A stretch of DNA of 64,000 nt from CAZNSX01 sp964575845 (GTDB taxonomy: Bacteria > UBA8248 > CAZNSX01), in the NCBI GenBank assembly GCA_964575845.1, contig CAZNSX010000001.1:682001-746000 (forward strand), in the 5' to 3' direction. Of this stretch, positions 42,167 through 50,462 are shown one piece after another. How positions within the stretch are numbered: the first letter of the stretch is position 1; each line of letters opens with the position of its first letter. The notes under the pieces were generated by a model. The model saw only the letters and a list, made by a program, of their open reading frames with translations, did no database searches and was not told the DNA's origin. A program made the position numbers and the translations under genes.

Positions 42167-42424
42167 ATGCGACGACCCAGGATGCAGCCAACCAGAAAGC
42201 GAAAGCGCTTCCAGCGCAAAAAGGTCTGCCGGTTCTGTGTGGACAAGGTCGACCTCATCGACTACAAGAATGTAAAGACCTTGCGGACGCTCATCACCGA
42301 GCGTGGAAAGATTATTCCCCGCCGCATCTCGGGCAACTGTGCCAAGCACCAGAGGCAGCTTACAGTGGCTGTGAAGCGTGCCCGGAACATAGCGCTAATG
42401 CCCTTCACCGTCGAGCACCAGTAG
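42167..42424 (+). CDS. rpsR: Ribosomal protein S18
   Basis: 30S protein (85 aa). RKKVCRFCVDKVDLIDYKNV and RGKIIPRRISGNCAKHQRQL are diagnostic. Cys pairs CRFC and NCAKH suggest the zinc-binding (C+) version of S18, which may affect its behaviour in zinc limitation. Co-transcribed with ssb and rplI. Confidence 0.96.
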   Translation: MRRPRMQPTRKRKRFQRKKVCRFCVDKVDLIDYKNVKTLRTLITERGKIIPRRISGNCAKHQRQLTVAVKRARNIALMPFTVEHQ

Positions 42425-42444
42425 CGGCTTGGGGAGGATGTGCC

Positions 42445-42903
42445 ATGAAGGTTATTCTCAGAGAGGACGTCCCAGACCTGGGCGGAGCGGGGGAGCTCGT
42501 GGAGGTGGCAGATGGCTACGGCCGAAACTACCTCATTCCCAAGGGCCTTGCCATGAGAGCCACGGCCACAGGTGTCAAGGCTCTGCGCCACCAAGAAAAA
42601 CTCCAGGAAGACCGCCTGAAAAAGCTCAAGCGCGAGGCCGAGGCCCAGGCCGAGAGATTTGAGGGAATTTCCTTAACCATCCCCGTCAAGGCCGGAGAAG
42701 GGGACAGGCTTTACGGTTCGGTGACTACTCAGGACATAGAAGCAGCCCTCCGGAGGGAGGGTGTTACCATCGACCGGCGCAGGCTCTTGCTGGCGGAGCC
42801 CATAAAGAGCCTGGGCCTCTATAAGGTGCCCGTCAGGCTCCACCCGGAGGTCACGGCCGAAGTGCAGGTCTGGGTAGTGAAGGAAGGTGAGGAGAAGGTC
42901 TGA
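42445..42903 (+). CDS. rplI: Ribosomal protein L9
   Basis: 50S protein (152 aa) with the N-terminal rRNA-binding domain (MKVILREDVPDLGGAGELVEV, VADGYGRNYLIPKGLA), a long connecting helix (KLQEDRLKKLKREAEAQAERF) and the C-terminal domain (GDRLYGSVTTQDIEAAL). Full length. It lies 20 bp after rpsR and 36 bp before dnaB. Confidence 0.97.
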   Translation: MKVILREDVPDLGGAGELVEVADGYGRNYLIPKGLAMRATATGVKALRHQEKLQEDRLKKLKREAEAQAERFEGISLTIPVKAGEGDRLYGSVTTQDIEAALRREGVTIDRRRLLLAEPIKSLGLYKVPVRLHPEVTAEVQVWVVKEGEEKV

Positions 42904-42939
42904 TTCCGTCCTTTACCCGAGCCCCGGGGAGTAGTTACT

Positions 42940-44295
42940 GTGGCCTCCGCAGATATATCCTCCCGCAAGCTCCCGCCTCAGAATCTGGATGCGGAGCAGT
43001 GCGTCCTCGGCGCTATCCTCATCGATAATGCCGCCCTCCTGAAGGTGTTGGAGGTCCTCCGGGAGGGGCACTTCTACCGGGAGGCCCACCGCAAGATCTT
43101 CGCCGCCATGTGCTCGCTTTTCGAGCGAGGCGAGCCCATCGATATTCTCACTCTCACCGAGCAACTGCGCCGGGAGGGCTCGCTGGAGCGGGTGGGAGGC
43201 GAGCCCTATCTCGCGGCCCTGGTGGACTCGGTGCCCACCGCTGCAGCGGTCGCGAGTCACGCCCGCATGGTCAAAGAGAAGGCGGTGCTGAGAAGTCTCA
43301 TCGATGCCGCAACCGAGATAGCCTCCCAGAGCTATGAAGCCACAGATGACGTGGACGACCTCCTGGACCGGGCCGAGCGGGTTATTTTCGAGATAAGTGA
43401 GGACAAGATACAGCCGGGCTTCGCCAGCATCGAAGAGGTTCTTAAGAGTACCTACAAGACCATCGAGGAGCTCTATGAGCGCAAGGATCAGGTAACGGGG
43501 GTCCCAACGGGCTTCACCGACTTCGACGAAATGACGGCCGGGCTGCACCCTTCGGAGCTGGTGGTGATTGCGGGCCGACCCAGCACCGGCAAGACCTCAT
43601 TTGCCCTCAACATCTCGCGCAATGCGGCGGTGGAAAAGCGGCTCACGGTGGCCATTTTCAGCCTGGAGATGTCCAAAGAACAGCTCGCCACAAGGCTCCT
43701 CTGCTCGGATGCAAAGGTGGACTTCTGGAAACTTAGAACTGGACGTATTAGTCCGTCCGAAGACATGCCGAGGCTCGGTCGTGCGGCCGGGGTCTTATCC
43801 GACGCCCCCATATTCATAGATGATAGCCCCGCTCTCACGGCCTTGGACATCCGGGCAAAGGCCAGGCGCCTTCAGGCCGAGCACGGCCTGGGGCTCGTCA
43901 TCGTGGATTACCTTCAGCTCATCCACAGCCGAGGGCGCAGGAACGAGAACCGCCAGCAGGAGGTCGCGGAGATAACCCGTTCGATGAAGGAGCTGGCCAA
44001 GGAGCTGAGGGCTCCGGTGGTGGTCCTCTCGCAGCTCAGCCGGGCGGTGGAGCAAAGGGAGGACAGGCGGCCCCGGCTGGCCGACCTACGGGAATCGGGC
44101 GCCATCGAGCAGGACGCCGATGTGGTGCTTTTCATCTACCGCGATCCCTCAAGGGACGAGAAACAGAACGTTACGGACTTCCTGCTCGGGAAGCAGCGCA
44201 ACGGGCCAACGGGCTCCTTCAAGTTGTATTTTTCTAAGGATCATTTTCGCTTTGGCGACCTTTCGGAAAGATACCAGGAGTATGAGCCCTCTTGA
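42940..44295 (+). CDS. dnaB: Replicative DNA helicase DnaB
   Basis: Hexameric 5'-3' fork helicase (451 aa). The N-terminal domain opens PPQNLDAEQCVLGAILIDN; Walker A is AGRPSTGKTSFALN, then Walker B LVIVDYLQLI and the arginine finger region DLRESGAIEQDADVV. No intein is present. GTG start with GGGGAG eight bases upstream. The TTG start of alr overlaps its stop. Confidence 0.97.
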   Translation: MASADISSRKLPPQNLDAEQCVLGAILIDNAALLKVLEVLREGHFYREAHRKIFAAMCSLFERGEPIDILTLTEQLRREGSLERVGGEPYLAALVDSVPTAAAVASHARMVKEKAVLRSLIDAATEIASQSYEATDDVDDLLDRAERVIFEISEDKIQPGFASIEEVLKSTYKTIEELYERKDQVTGVPTGFTDFDEMTAGLHPSELVVIAGRPSTGKTSFALNISRNAAVEKRLTVAIFSLEMSKEQLATRLLCSDAKVDFWKLRTGRISPSEDMPRLGRAAGVLSDAPIFIDDSPALTALDIRAKARRLQAEHGLGLVIVDYLQLIHSRGRRNENRQQEVAEITRSMKELAKELRAPVVVLSQLSRAVEQREDRRPRLADLRESGAIEQDADVVLFIYRDPSRDEKQNVTDFLLGKQRNGPTGSFKLYFSKDHFRFGDLSERYQEYEPS

Positions 44296-45431
44296 GGACT
44301 GAAGACTCCTATCCCTCCTTCGCCCTGATAGACCTCGCGGCCTTTGAGGCTAACGTCGCGGCCATCCGAGGGACCCTGCGACCCGGGGTCAAGCTCTTGG
44401 CCGTCCTCAAGGCTGATGCTTACGGGCATGGGGCTCCGCTACTGGCGGAAGCCGCCCTGAAGGCGGGGGCGTTCATGCTGGGCGTTGCAACCCCGGCGGA
44501 AGGGATTGAGCTGAGGAGACATGGCATCGAGGCTCCAATTCTTGTTTTGGGTCCAACGAGGCCAGCTCTGGCCGAAGAGATACTGCGCCACGGCCTGGAG
44601 CATGTGGTTTTCGACCGGGAGCTGGCAGAGTCACTATCCGGCGCGGCCTTTGCCTGCGGAAGGAAGGCGAGAATCCATCTCAAGGTCGATACCGGCATGG
44701 GCCGGTTAGGCCTCTGGCCGGAAGAAGTCTCTGAATTCTTGAGGTGGGCGGAGGGTCTCAAGGGGTTAGAGCTCGTTGGCCTCATGACTCATCTGGCCTG
44801 TGCCGACAGGACCGATGACCCGCAAAACCAGGCTCAGCTGAGGCGGTTCGCCTCCTTGGTAGATGGCCTGGGAGGGGTGAGAGAGCGCCTTATCATCCAC
44901 TGTGCCAACTCCGCCGCCACCATAAACCACCCAGAAGCCCACTGGGATATGGTCAGGGTGGGCATCGCCCTCTATGGAAGTCCTCCCGCCCGAGAGCTCG
45001 AAGGGCGCCTTCCCTTGAAGCCTGTCATGAGCTGGCGGAGCCGAATAGTCCAGCTCAAGAGCCACAGGGAGGGGAGCGCCATAGGCTACGGGGGAACCTA
45101 CCGCACGCGGGGGGGGTGCAGGATAGCGACCTTGGCGGTGGGCTATGGTGATGGTTACAGCCGCCGTCTCTCAAACCGGGGGGAGGTTCTGATTCATGGG
45201 AAGCGGGCGCCCGTGGTTGGGCGGGTGAGTATGGACCTGATAACGGTTGATGTGAGCCACATTCCCGAGGCCGGCCCGGGCGATGAGGTGGTTCTCCTGG
45301 GCTCCCAAGGGGAGGGGACCCTCGGGGCCGGGGAGCTCTCGGAACTGCTAGATACCATTCCCTATGAGCTTTACTGTAGCGTGGGAAAGCGGGTTCCCCG
45401 AATTTTTCACAGGGACGGAAGGCCCATTTAG
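44292..45431 (+). CDS. alr: Alanine racemase
   Basis: PLP enzyme supplying D-alanine for peptidoglycan (379 aa). The PLP lysine is K40 in LKADAYGHGA; the PLP-binding DTGMGRLGL and the catalytic Tyr motif VGYGDGYSR are present, with HIPEAGPGDEVVLLG near the C-terminus. TTG start overlapping the dnaB stop. dnaB-alr adjacency is widespread. Confidence 0.96.
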   Translation: MRTEDSYPSFALIDLAAFEANVAAIRGTLRPGVKLLAVLKADAYGHGAPLLAEAALKAGAFMLGVATPAEGIELRRHGIEAPILVLGPTRPALAEEILRHGLEHVVFDRELAESLSGAAFACGRKARIHLKVDTGMGRLGLWPEEVSEFLRWAEGLKGLELVGLMTHLACADRTDDPQNQAQLRRFASLVDGLGGVRERLIIHCANSAATINHPEAHWDMVRVGIALYGSPPARELEGRLPLKPVMSWRSRIVQLKSHREGSAIGYGGTYRTRGGCRIATLAVGYGDGYSRRLSNRGEVLIHGKRAPVVGRVSMDLITVDVSHIPEAGPGDEVVLLGSQGEGTLGAGELSELLDTIPYELYCSVGKRVPRIFHRDGRPI

Positions 45432-45434
45432 CGC

Positions 45435-46208
45435 ATGGGTACAATTCTCAACTGGCTCGGCCTTCAGATGACGGCCCTCCTCAAGGAGATGGGGCAAATC
45501 TTGCTCCTTCTCGTCGAAGCGGCCCGCTGGGCTATCGTGCCTCCCTTCCGGTTGAGGGAGCTTTTCCGGCAGATGGAATTTGTGGGGGTCAAGAGCGCCT
45601 TCGTTGTGATTCTCACCGGGGCCTTCACCGGGATGGTGTTGGCCTTCCAGAGCTATCACGGGTTCAGGAAGTTCAACGCCGAGGGCCTGGTGGGCATGGT
45701 GGTCGGGCTCTCGATGACGCGGGAGCTGGGCCCTGTGCTCACGGGCTTCATGGTCACGGCCCGAGCTGGTTCCGCCATGGCTGCGGAGCTGGGCACAATG
45801 CGGGTGACAGAGCAGATAGACGCCCTTCACAGCCTGGCCACGGACCCCGTTAAATACCTCATTGTCCCCCGGGTCATCGCCGGCATCATTATGCTTCCCC
45901 TGCTTACGATCGTGGCCGATGTGTTCGGCATTGCAGGGGGGTATTTCGTGGGGGTGAACCTCCTCGGCATCAACAGCTACGTTTACACTCGCAGGATGTG
46001 GGACTTCATGGAGGCGAGCGACATTTTCAATGGCCTCATAAAAGCCTGTTTCTTCGGCCTCATCGCTTCCCATATCGGCTGCTACAAGGGCTTTTACACC
46101 AAGGGGGGCGCTGAGGGTGTGGGCAGGGCCACAACCTCAGCCGTGGTTCTTGCCGCGGTGCTCATTCTGATTGCCGATTACTTTCTAACGGCCCTGATGT
46201 TTGACTAG
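45435..46208 (+). CDS. mlaE: MlaE-family lipid ABC permease
   Basis: Inner-membrane permease (257 aa, about five to six TM) of a Mla-type phospholipid transporter. Family blocks are LTGAFTGMVLAFQSYHGFRKF, the EQIDALHSLATDPVKYLIVPRVIAG coupling region and the C-terminal ATTSAVVLAAVLILIADYFLTALMF. It is the first gene of mlaE-mlaF-mlaD and begins four bases after alr. Confidence 0.95.
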   Translation: MGTILNWLGLQMTALLKEMGQILLLLVEAARWAIVPPFRLRELFRQMEFVGVKSAFVVILTGAFTGMVLAFQSYHGFRKFNAEGLVGMVVGLSMTRELGPVLTGFMVTARAGSAMAAELGTMRVTEQIDALHSLATDPVKYLIVPRVIAGIIMLPLLTIVADVFGIAGGYFVGVNLLGINSYVYTRRMWDFMEASDIFNGLIKACFFGLIASHIGCYKGFYTKGGAEGVGRATTSAVVLAAVLILIADYFLTALMFD

Positions 46209-46210
46209 CG

Positions 46211-46963
46211 ATGTACGCCATTGAGGTCAGGGATGTCCACAAATCCTTCAATGGCATCCCTGTGCTTAAGGGGGTTGACCTCCAGATTCCCAGGGGCGAG
46301 ATAACGGTCGTTGTGGGCGGGAGCGGTGTGGGAAAGAGTGTGCTTCTCAAGCACATGATCGGCCTCATTAAACCCGACAGGGGCTCCATCTTGGTGGATG
46401 GAGTTGACATAACTCACATGGGGAACCGGGAGTTAAATCGCCTGCGGCGGAAGTTCGGCATGCTCTTCCAGTCTGCGGCCCTTTTTGACTCCATGACAGT
46501 GGAGGAAAACGTGGCATTCCCCCTGAGGGAGCATACTGACCTCAAGCCTCGGGAAATCCGGCGCGTAGTGCGGGATAAGTTGAGACTCGTGGGTCTGGAA
46601 AGGGTGGAGCGGAAGATGCCCGCCGAACTCTCGGGCGGCATGCGAAAGAGGGTGGGCCTCGCGCGAGCCATCGCCCTGGAACCAGAAATAATCCTCTATG
46701 ATGAGCCCACCACGGGCCTCGACCCCATCCTCTGCGATGCCATAGAGCGCCTCATCAAGAGGATGCAGCAGGAGCTCGACATCACCTCTGTGGTGATAAG
46801 CCACGACATCGGGGGCTCCTTCAGGATAGCTAACCACATGGCAATGCTCCACGGGGGCCAGATCATAGAGACGGGAACGCCGGAGGAGTTCAGAAATTCG
46901 GCCCACCCTGTCGTAAGGCAATTTTTATCAGGGAGTTCTGAGGGACCGATTAAGGTCCATTAA
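46211..46963 (+). CDS. mlaF: MlaF-family lipid ABC ATPase
   Basis: ATPase partner of MlaE (250 aa). Walker A GGSGVGKS is near 38, the signature ELSGGMRKRVGLARAIALEP is the MlaF version (LSGGM), and Walker B IILYDEPTTGLDP follows. Two bases after the mlaE stop. The C-terminal TGTPEEFRNSAHPVVRQFLSG resembles MlaF. MlaB and MlaC are not adjacent. Confidence 0.95.
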   Translation: MYAIEVRDVHKSFNGIPVLKGVDLQIPRGEITVVVGGSGVGKSVLLKHMIGLIKPDRGSILVDGVDITHMGNRELNRLRRKFGMLFQSAALFDSMTVEENVAFPLREHTDLKPREIRRVVRDKLRLVGLERVERKMPAELSGGMRKRVGLARAIALEPEIILYDEPTTGLDPILCDAIERLIKRMQQELDITSVVISHDIGGSFRIANHMAMLHGGQIIETGTPEEFRNSAHPVVRQFLSGSSEGPIKVH

Positions 46964-46980
46964 ATATTTGTAAACCCTCG

Positions 46981-46989
46981 TGATATAAT
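46981..46989 (+). promoter_or_regulatory. Extended -10 promoter candidate before mlaD
   Basis: TGATATAAT (TG-n-TATAAT) at 46981-46989 in a 69-base AT-rich gap between mlaF and mlaD. No good -35 is visible, which extended -10 promoters can lack. It would allow MlaD to be made in excess of the ABC subunits. Confidence 0.4.
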
Positions 46990-47032
46990 TACGTAAAAGT
47001 CGGCTGAGATCGTCTTTTAAAGGGGTTGAGCC

Positions 47033-48676
47033 TTGAAGTCATTGAGCCCTGAGGCAAAGGTAGGCCTTTTTGTCCTGGCTGGAATAATCCTGCTCACTTA
47101 CCTGACCTTCCAGGTGGGTGGTATCCCATGGGTCAGGGCCAAGGGCTATACCATCTCGGCTCTCTTTGATTCCGTGGCGGGTCTCGAGCTCCAGGCTTCT
47201 GTGGAGGTGGCCGGCGTGGAGGTGGGCAAGGTAGAGAGGATTTACCTGGAGGGAGGCCGGGCGGTCGTGGTCATGAGAATTCGCTCCGAGGTTCAGATCC
47301 CAGCGGATTCCAGTGCACGTATCCGGGTCACGGGCCTCCTGGGAGAGAAATATGTGGAGATAATTCCGGGAGGAGAGCGCGCTTACCTCCAGGAAGGAGG
47401 GCGCATCCGGAAGGGGGAGAGCCCCGCTGATATAGATGTCCTCGTGTCGAAGGTTATGGCTGTGGCCGATGACATCAAGGCTGTCACGGCCTCGCTACGC
47501 CGGGTCTTCGGGACCGACGAAGGCGAGGAGGGGCTCAGGAACATACTCGATAATCTGGGAGAGCTCAGCCGTGCCCTGCGGGAGATAATCGCCGACAACC
47601 AGGATCGCATAGACCGCTTGGTCACCAACGCCGATAACATGCTCGCCAGCCTGCAGGATATCGTCAAGACCAACCGGCCCTCGTTTGAGAAAACCCTGCG
47701 GAATCTCGAGGGCTTCTCTGAAACCATAAACCGCGATGTGCCCGGCCTCTTAGAGAACTTAAACAAGCTCTCAGGCGACCTCACGGGGGTCGTCGGTGAG
47801 AACCGGGAGAACATAAAAGCCAGCATCGCCAATATCCGGCAGGTTGTGACGAAACTTGATAAGAGTCTCGATTCCCTCAGCGTGGTGGCGAAGAGGCTTG
47901 AGAAAGGGGAGGGCACCATCGGCAAGCTCTTGACCGATGAGACGGCCTACCAAGAGATCAAAGGCGCCGCCACTTCCATCCATAAGGTGACGGAGAGGCT
48001 TGAGAAGGGGGAGGGCACCATCGGAAAGCTCTTGACCGATGAGACGGCCTACGAGAGCCTGAACACAACCCTTGCGGGCGTGAGCCGCTACCTCAGCCAG
48101 GCCGACCGCTTCAGGACTTTCGTGGGTTTCAGGGCCGAGTATCAGACGGACGAGGCTGAGACCAAGGGCTACTTCAGCCTCAAGATCCAGCCTCGGGAGG
48201 ATAAATTCTACCTGTTTGAAATCGTGGATAACCCACGTGGCGACCGCCGCACGATTGATCGGGAATTCGTAACCGTCAACCCCGACGGCACGGTTTCGCG
48301 CTCAACCGTTAGGGAGGTCAAGAGGGAGGATAAGGTCACCTTCACCCTCCTCTATGGTCGGCGCTTCGGGAACACCACCCTCAAGGCCGGACTCATGGAG
48401 AACACCTTCGGTCTTGGGCTGGAGCAGGCCATCTGGAACGACCGGCTCGTCCTGACCCTTGACGCATTTGATTTCAGCTCTGGCAAGGATGATAATGATG
48501 TCACCCACCTCACGGCCGGCTTGAGGTTCCACTTCTTCGACCGCTTCTTCATCCACACCGGAGTTGACGACATGCTGAGCGGCGATTACAGAACTTTCTT
48601 CATAGGCGCCGGCCTCATGTTCAGCGATGAGGACATAAAGTTCCTCCTCCAACGAACCCCGCTGCCCGGCACCTGA
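47033..48676 (+). CDS. mlaD: MlaD-type MCE protein with C-terminal beta-barrel-like domain
   Basis: 547-aa MCE protein, far longer than E. coli MlaD (183). One N-terminal TM (about 10-28), one MCE domain (about 38-115), a long helical region (about 145-350) and a C-terminal strand-rich half (about 355-547) with alternating aromatic residues (FRTFVGFRAEYQTDE, LTAGLRFHFFDRFFIHTGVDD) ending IGAGLMF. The helical part contains a tandem 34-residue repeat with RLEKGEGTIGKLLTDETAY twice. A tether from inner membrane to an outer-membrane barrel would explain the layout; that is inference. TTG start with AAAGGGG seven bases upstream. Confidence 0.88.
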   Translation: MKSLSPEAKVGLFVLAGIILLTYLTFQVGGIPWVRAKGYTISALFDSVAGLELQASVEVAGVEVGKVERIYLEGGRAVVVMRIRSEVQIPADSSARIRVTGLLGEKYVEIIPGGERAYLQEGGRIRKGESPADIDVLVSKVMAVADDIKAVTASLRRVFGTDEGEEGLRNILDNLGELSRALREIIADNQDRIDRLVTNADNMLASLQDIVKTNRPSFEKTLRNLEGFSETINRDVPGLLENLNKLSGDLTGVVGENRENIKASIANIRQVVTKLDKSLDSLSVVAKRLEKGEGTIGKLLTDETAYQEIKGAATSIHKVTERLEKGEGTIGKLLTDETAYESLNTTLAGVSRYLSQADRFRTFVGFRAEYQTDEAETKGYFSLKIQPREDKFYLFEIVDNPRGDRRTIDREFVTVNPDGTVSRSTVREVKREDKVTFTLLYGRRFGNTTLKAGLMENTFGLGLEQAIWNDRLVLTLDAFDFSSGKDDNDVTHLTAGLRFHFFDRFFIHTGVDDMLSGDYRTFFIGAGLMFSDEDIKFLLQRTPLPGT

Positions 48677-48713
48677 GAGCCGGCCCACGCTCCCCTTTCC
48701 TTGGAAGCCTTCC

Positions 48714-49916
48714 ATGAACTTCAGATTTGAAATTCTGGATGAGGACCGGGCCTCACGCGCCCGGGTGGGAAGGCTCATCACGCCCCACGGCACCGTCGAG
48801 ACCCCCGCCTTCATGCCTGTTGGAAGCCAGGCGAGCGTCAAAGCCATTTCCCCCCATGAGCTCCTGGAGACGGGAAGCCAGATGGTGCTGGCCAATGCTT
48901 ATCATCTCTTCCTGAGACCCGGCCATGAGCTGATCGCCCGCCTTGGAGGGCTCCATGAGTTCATGGGCTGGCCGGGTCCACTTCTCACCGATAGTGGCGG
49001 ATTTCAGGTCTTCAGCCTGGCGGAACTCGCAAGCGTGAGGGAGGAGGGAGTCTCCTTCCGCTCCCACCTGGATGGCCGCCCCGTCACTCTCACGCCCGAG
49101 AGGTCGGTGGAAATACAGCAGGCCCTGGGAGCCGATATCATCATGACTCTGGATGAGCCCCTGGCCTATCCGGTGAGCTACGGTCGGGCACGGGCCTCCA
49201 CCACCCTCACGTCCTCCTGGGCCCGGCGCTGCCAGGAGGCCCACGGGCGCCCTGACCAGGCACTTTTCGGCATCGTGCAGGGGGCGACCTTCAAAGACCT
49301 CAGGGAGAGGAGCGCCCGGGAGATCTCAGGGCTTGGCTTTCCCGGCTACGCCATCGGGGGCTTGAGTCTGGGCGAGCAAAAGGAAGTTACGTTTGAGATG
49401 GTGGCCTTGACCGTTGACAGCCTTCCCTCTGAGGCTCCACGATATCTCATGGGCCTGGGTACCCCAGAGGATATCTTCCTGGCCGTAAGGCTCGGAGTTG
49501 ACCTCTTCGATTGCGTCCTGCCGACCCGAGGGGCTCGAAACGGCAGCCTTTTTACGGAAGGGGGAAAGGTGACCATAAAGAATGCGCGCCACAAGGAAGA
49601 TGAGAGCCCCCTGGACCCCGAATGCCACTGCTATAGCTGCCGCCATTTTTCCAGGGCCTATCTCCGCCATCTCTTCTTATCAAAGGAGCTCTTGGGGCTC
49701 CGGCTCAACACCCTCCATAACCTCACCTTCTATCAGAGACTCATGAAAGATATAAGGGAAGCCATAGCAGGAGGCCGCCTGGCGGAACTTGCCCGGAGAT
49801 GCCGGAGGGTCTCCATGCCCGAAGGTGAGGGTGCCCTATTTCCGAGATATTCTGCTGACCCAAGAGAGCCTCTGGGTGACGGTCGGGAGGGAGGAGAAAC
49901 TGAAAGGGAAGGGTAG
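48714..49916 (+). CDS. tgt: Queuine tRNA-ribosyltransferase
   Basis: Exchanges guanine for preQ1 at wobble position 34 (400 aa). Nucleophile region LTDSGGFQVFSLAELA, the recognition block LPTRGARNGSLFT and zinc motif CHCYSCRHFSRAYLRHL are intact. The C-terminus beyond about residue 375 is Glu/Gly-rich and not conserved. tgt-yajC-secD-secF is a standard order. Confidence 0.96.
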   Translation: MNFRFEILDEDRASRARVGRLITPHGTVETPAFMPVGSQASVKAISPHELLETGSQMVLANAYHLFLRPGHELIARLGGLHEFMGWPGPLLTDSGGFQVFSLAELASVREEGVSFRSHLDGRPVTLTPERSVEIQQALGADIIMTLDEPLAYPVSYGRARASTTLTSSWARRCQEAHGRPDQALFGIVQGATFKDLRERSAREISGLGFPGYAIGGLSLGEQKEVTFEMVALTVDSLPSEAPRYLMGLGTPEDIFLAVRLGVDLFDCVLPTRGARNGSLFTEGGKVTIKNARHKEDESPLDPECHCYSCRHFSRAYLRHLFLSKELLGLRLNTLHNLTFYQRLMKDIREAIAGGRLAELARRCRRVSMPEGEGALFPRYSADPREPLGDGREGGETEREG

Positions 49917-49980
49917 CCCGTTAATTCCCATGAGCGAGCGCACCTGAGCTCCACCGGGGGGAGCTCTCCGAGTGAGGCGC

Positions 49981-50009
49981 TTGACAGGAAAGCTGGGGGA
50001 TGTTAGAAG
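49981..50009 (+). promoter_or_regulatory. Candidate promoter before yajC
   Basis: TTGACA at 49981-49986, 17-base spacer, TAGAAG at 50004-50009, in the 142-base gap after tgt. A GAGCTCC/GGAGCTC hairpin (49946-49966) without T-run lies just before it. Confidence 0.35.
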
Positions 50010-50058
50010 ATAAAAAATTAGGGTCAAAGCTTTCTTTCCTTGAGCAGGAGGGACGCAA

Positions 50059-50403
50059 GTGTTAATCGGTCTAGCCTATGCCCTGGGCGGAGCCCCTGGA
50101 GGCGGTCAACCCAGCATGCTCACCACTCTTTTTCCCTTCATCCTCGTCTTCGCCGTCATCTATTTCATTATGATCCGGCCCCAGCAGAAGCGCCAGCAAG
50201 AACACAAGCGCATGCTTGCCAGCGTCCGCAAGGGGGACAGGGTCATAACCACCGGCGGCATCCACGGCCTCGTTACCAAGGTCCGGGATGATGTCCTCTG
50301 GGTCCAGGTTGCCGATAACGTGCGCTTCAAGATGACTCGCAGCGCTATCGCAGCCTGCCTGGGCCCGGGAGGAAGGGAGCTGGAGGAGGGAGAAGAAGAC
50401 TGA
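50059..50403 (+). CDS. yajC: Preprotein translocase subunit YajC
   Basis: Small membrane component of the SecDF-YajC complex (114 aa). One TM (about 22-40) with the IYFIMIRPQQKRQQEHKRML signature and the following VRKGDRVITTGGIHGLVTKV domain. GTG start with AGGAGGG upstream. 59 bp before secD. Confidence 0.95.
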   Translation: MLIGLAYALGGAPGGGQPSMLTTLFPFILVFAVIYFIMIRPQQKRQQEHKRMLASVRKGDRVITTGGIHGLVTKVRDDVLWVQVADNVRFKMTRSAIAACLGPGGRELEEGEED

Positions 50404-50462
50404 GGGGAGCGCCCGTCAAGGTATATTACCTTAGGCCTTCTATCGTATAGAGAGGGATTCCT

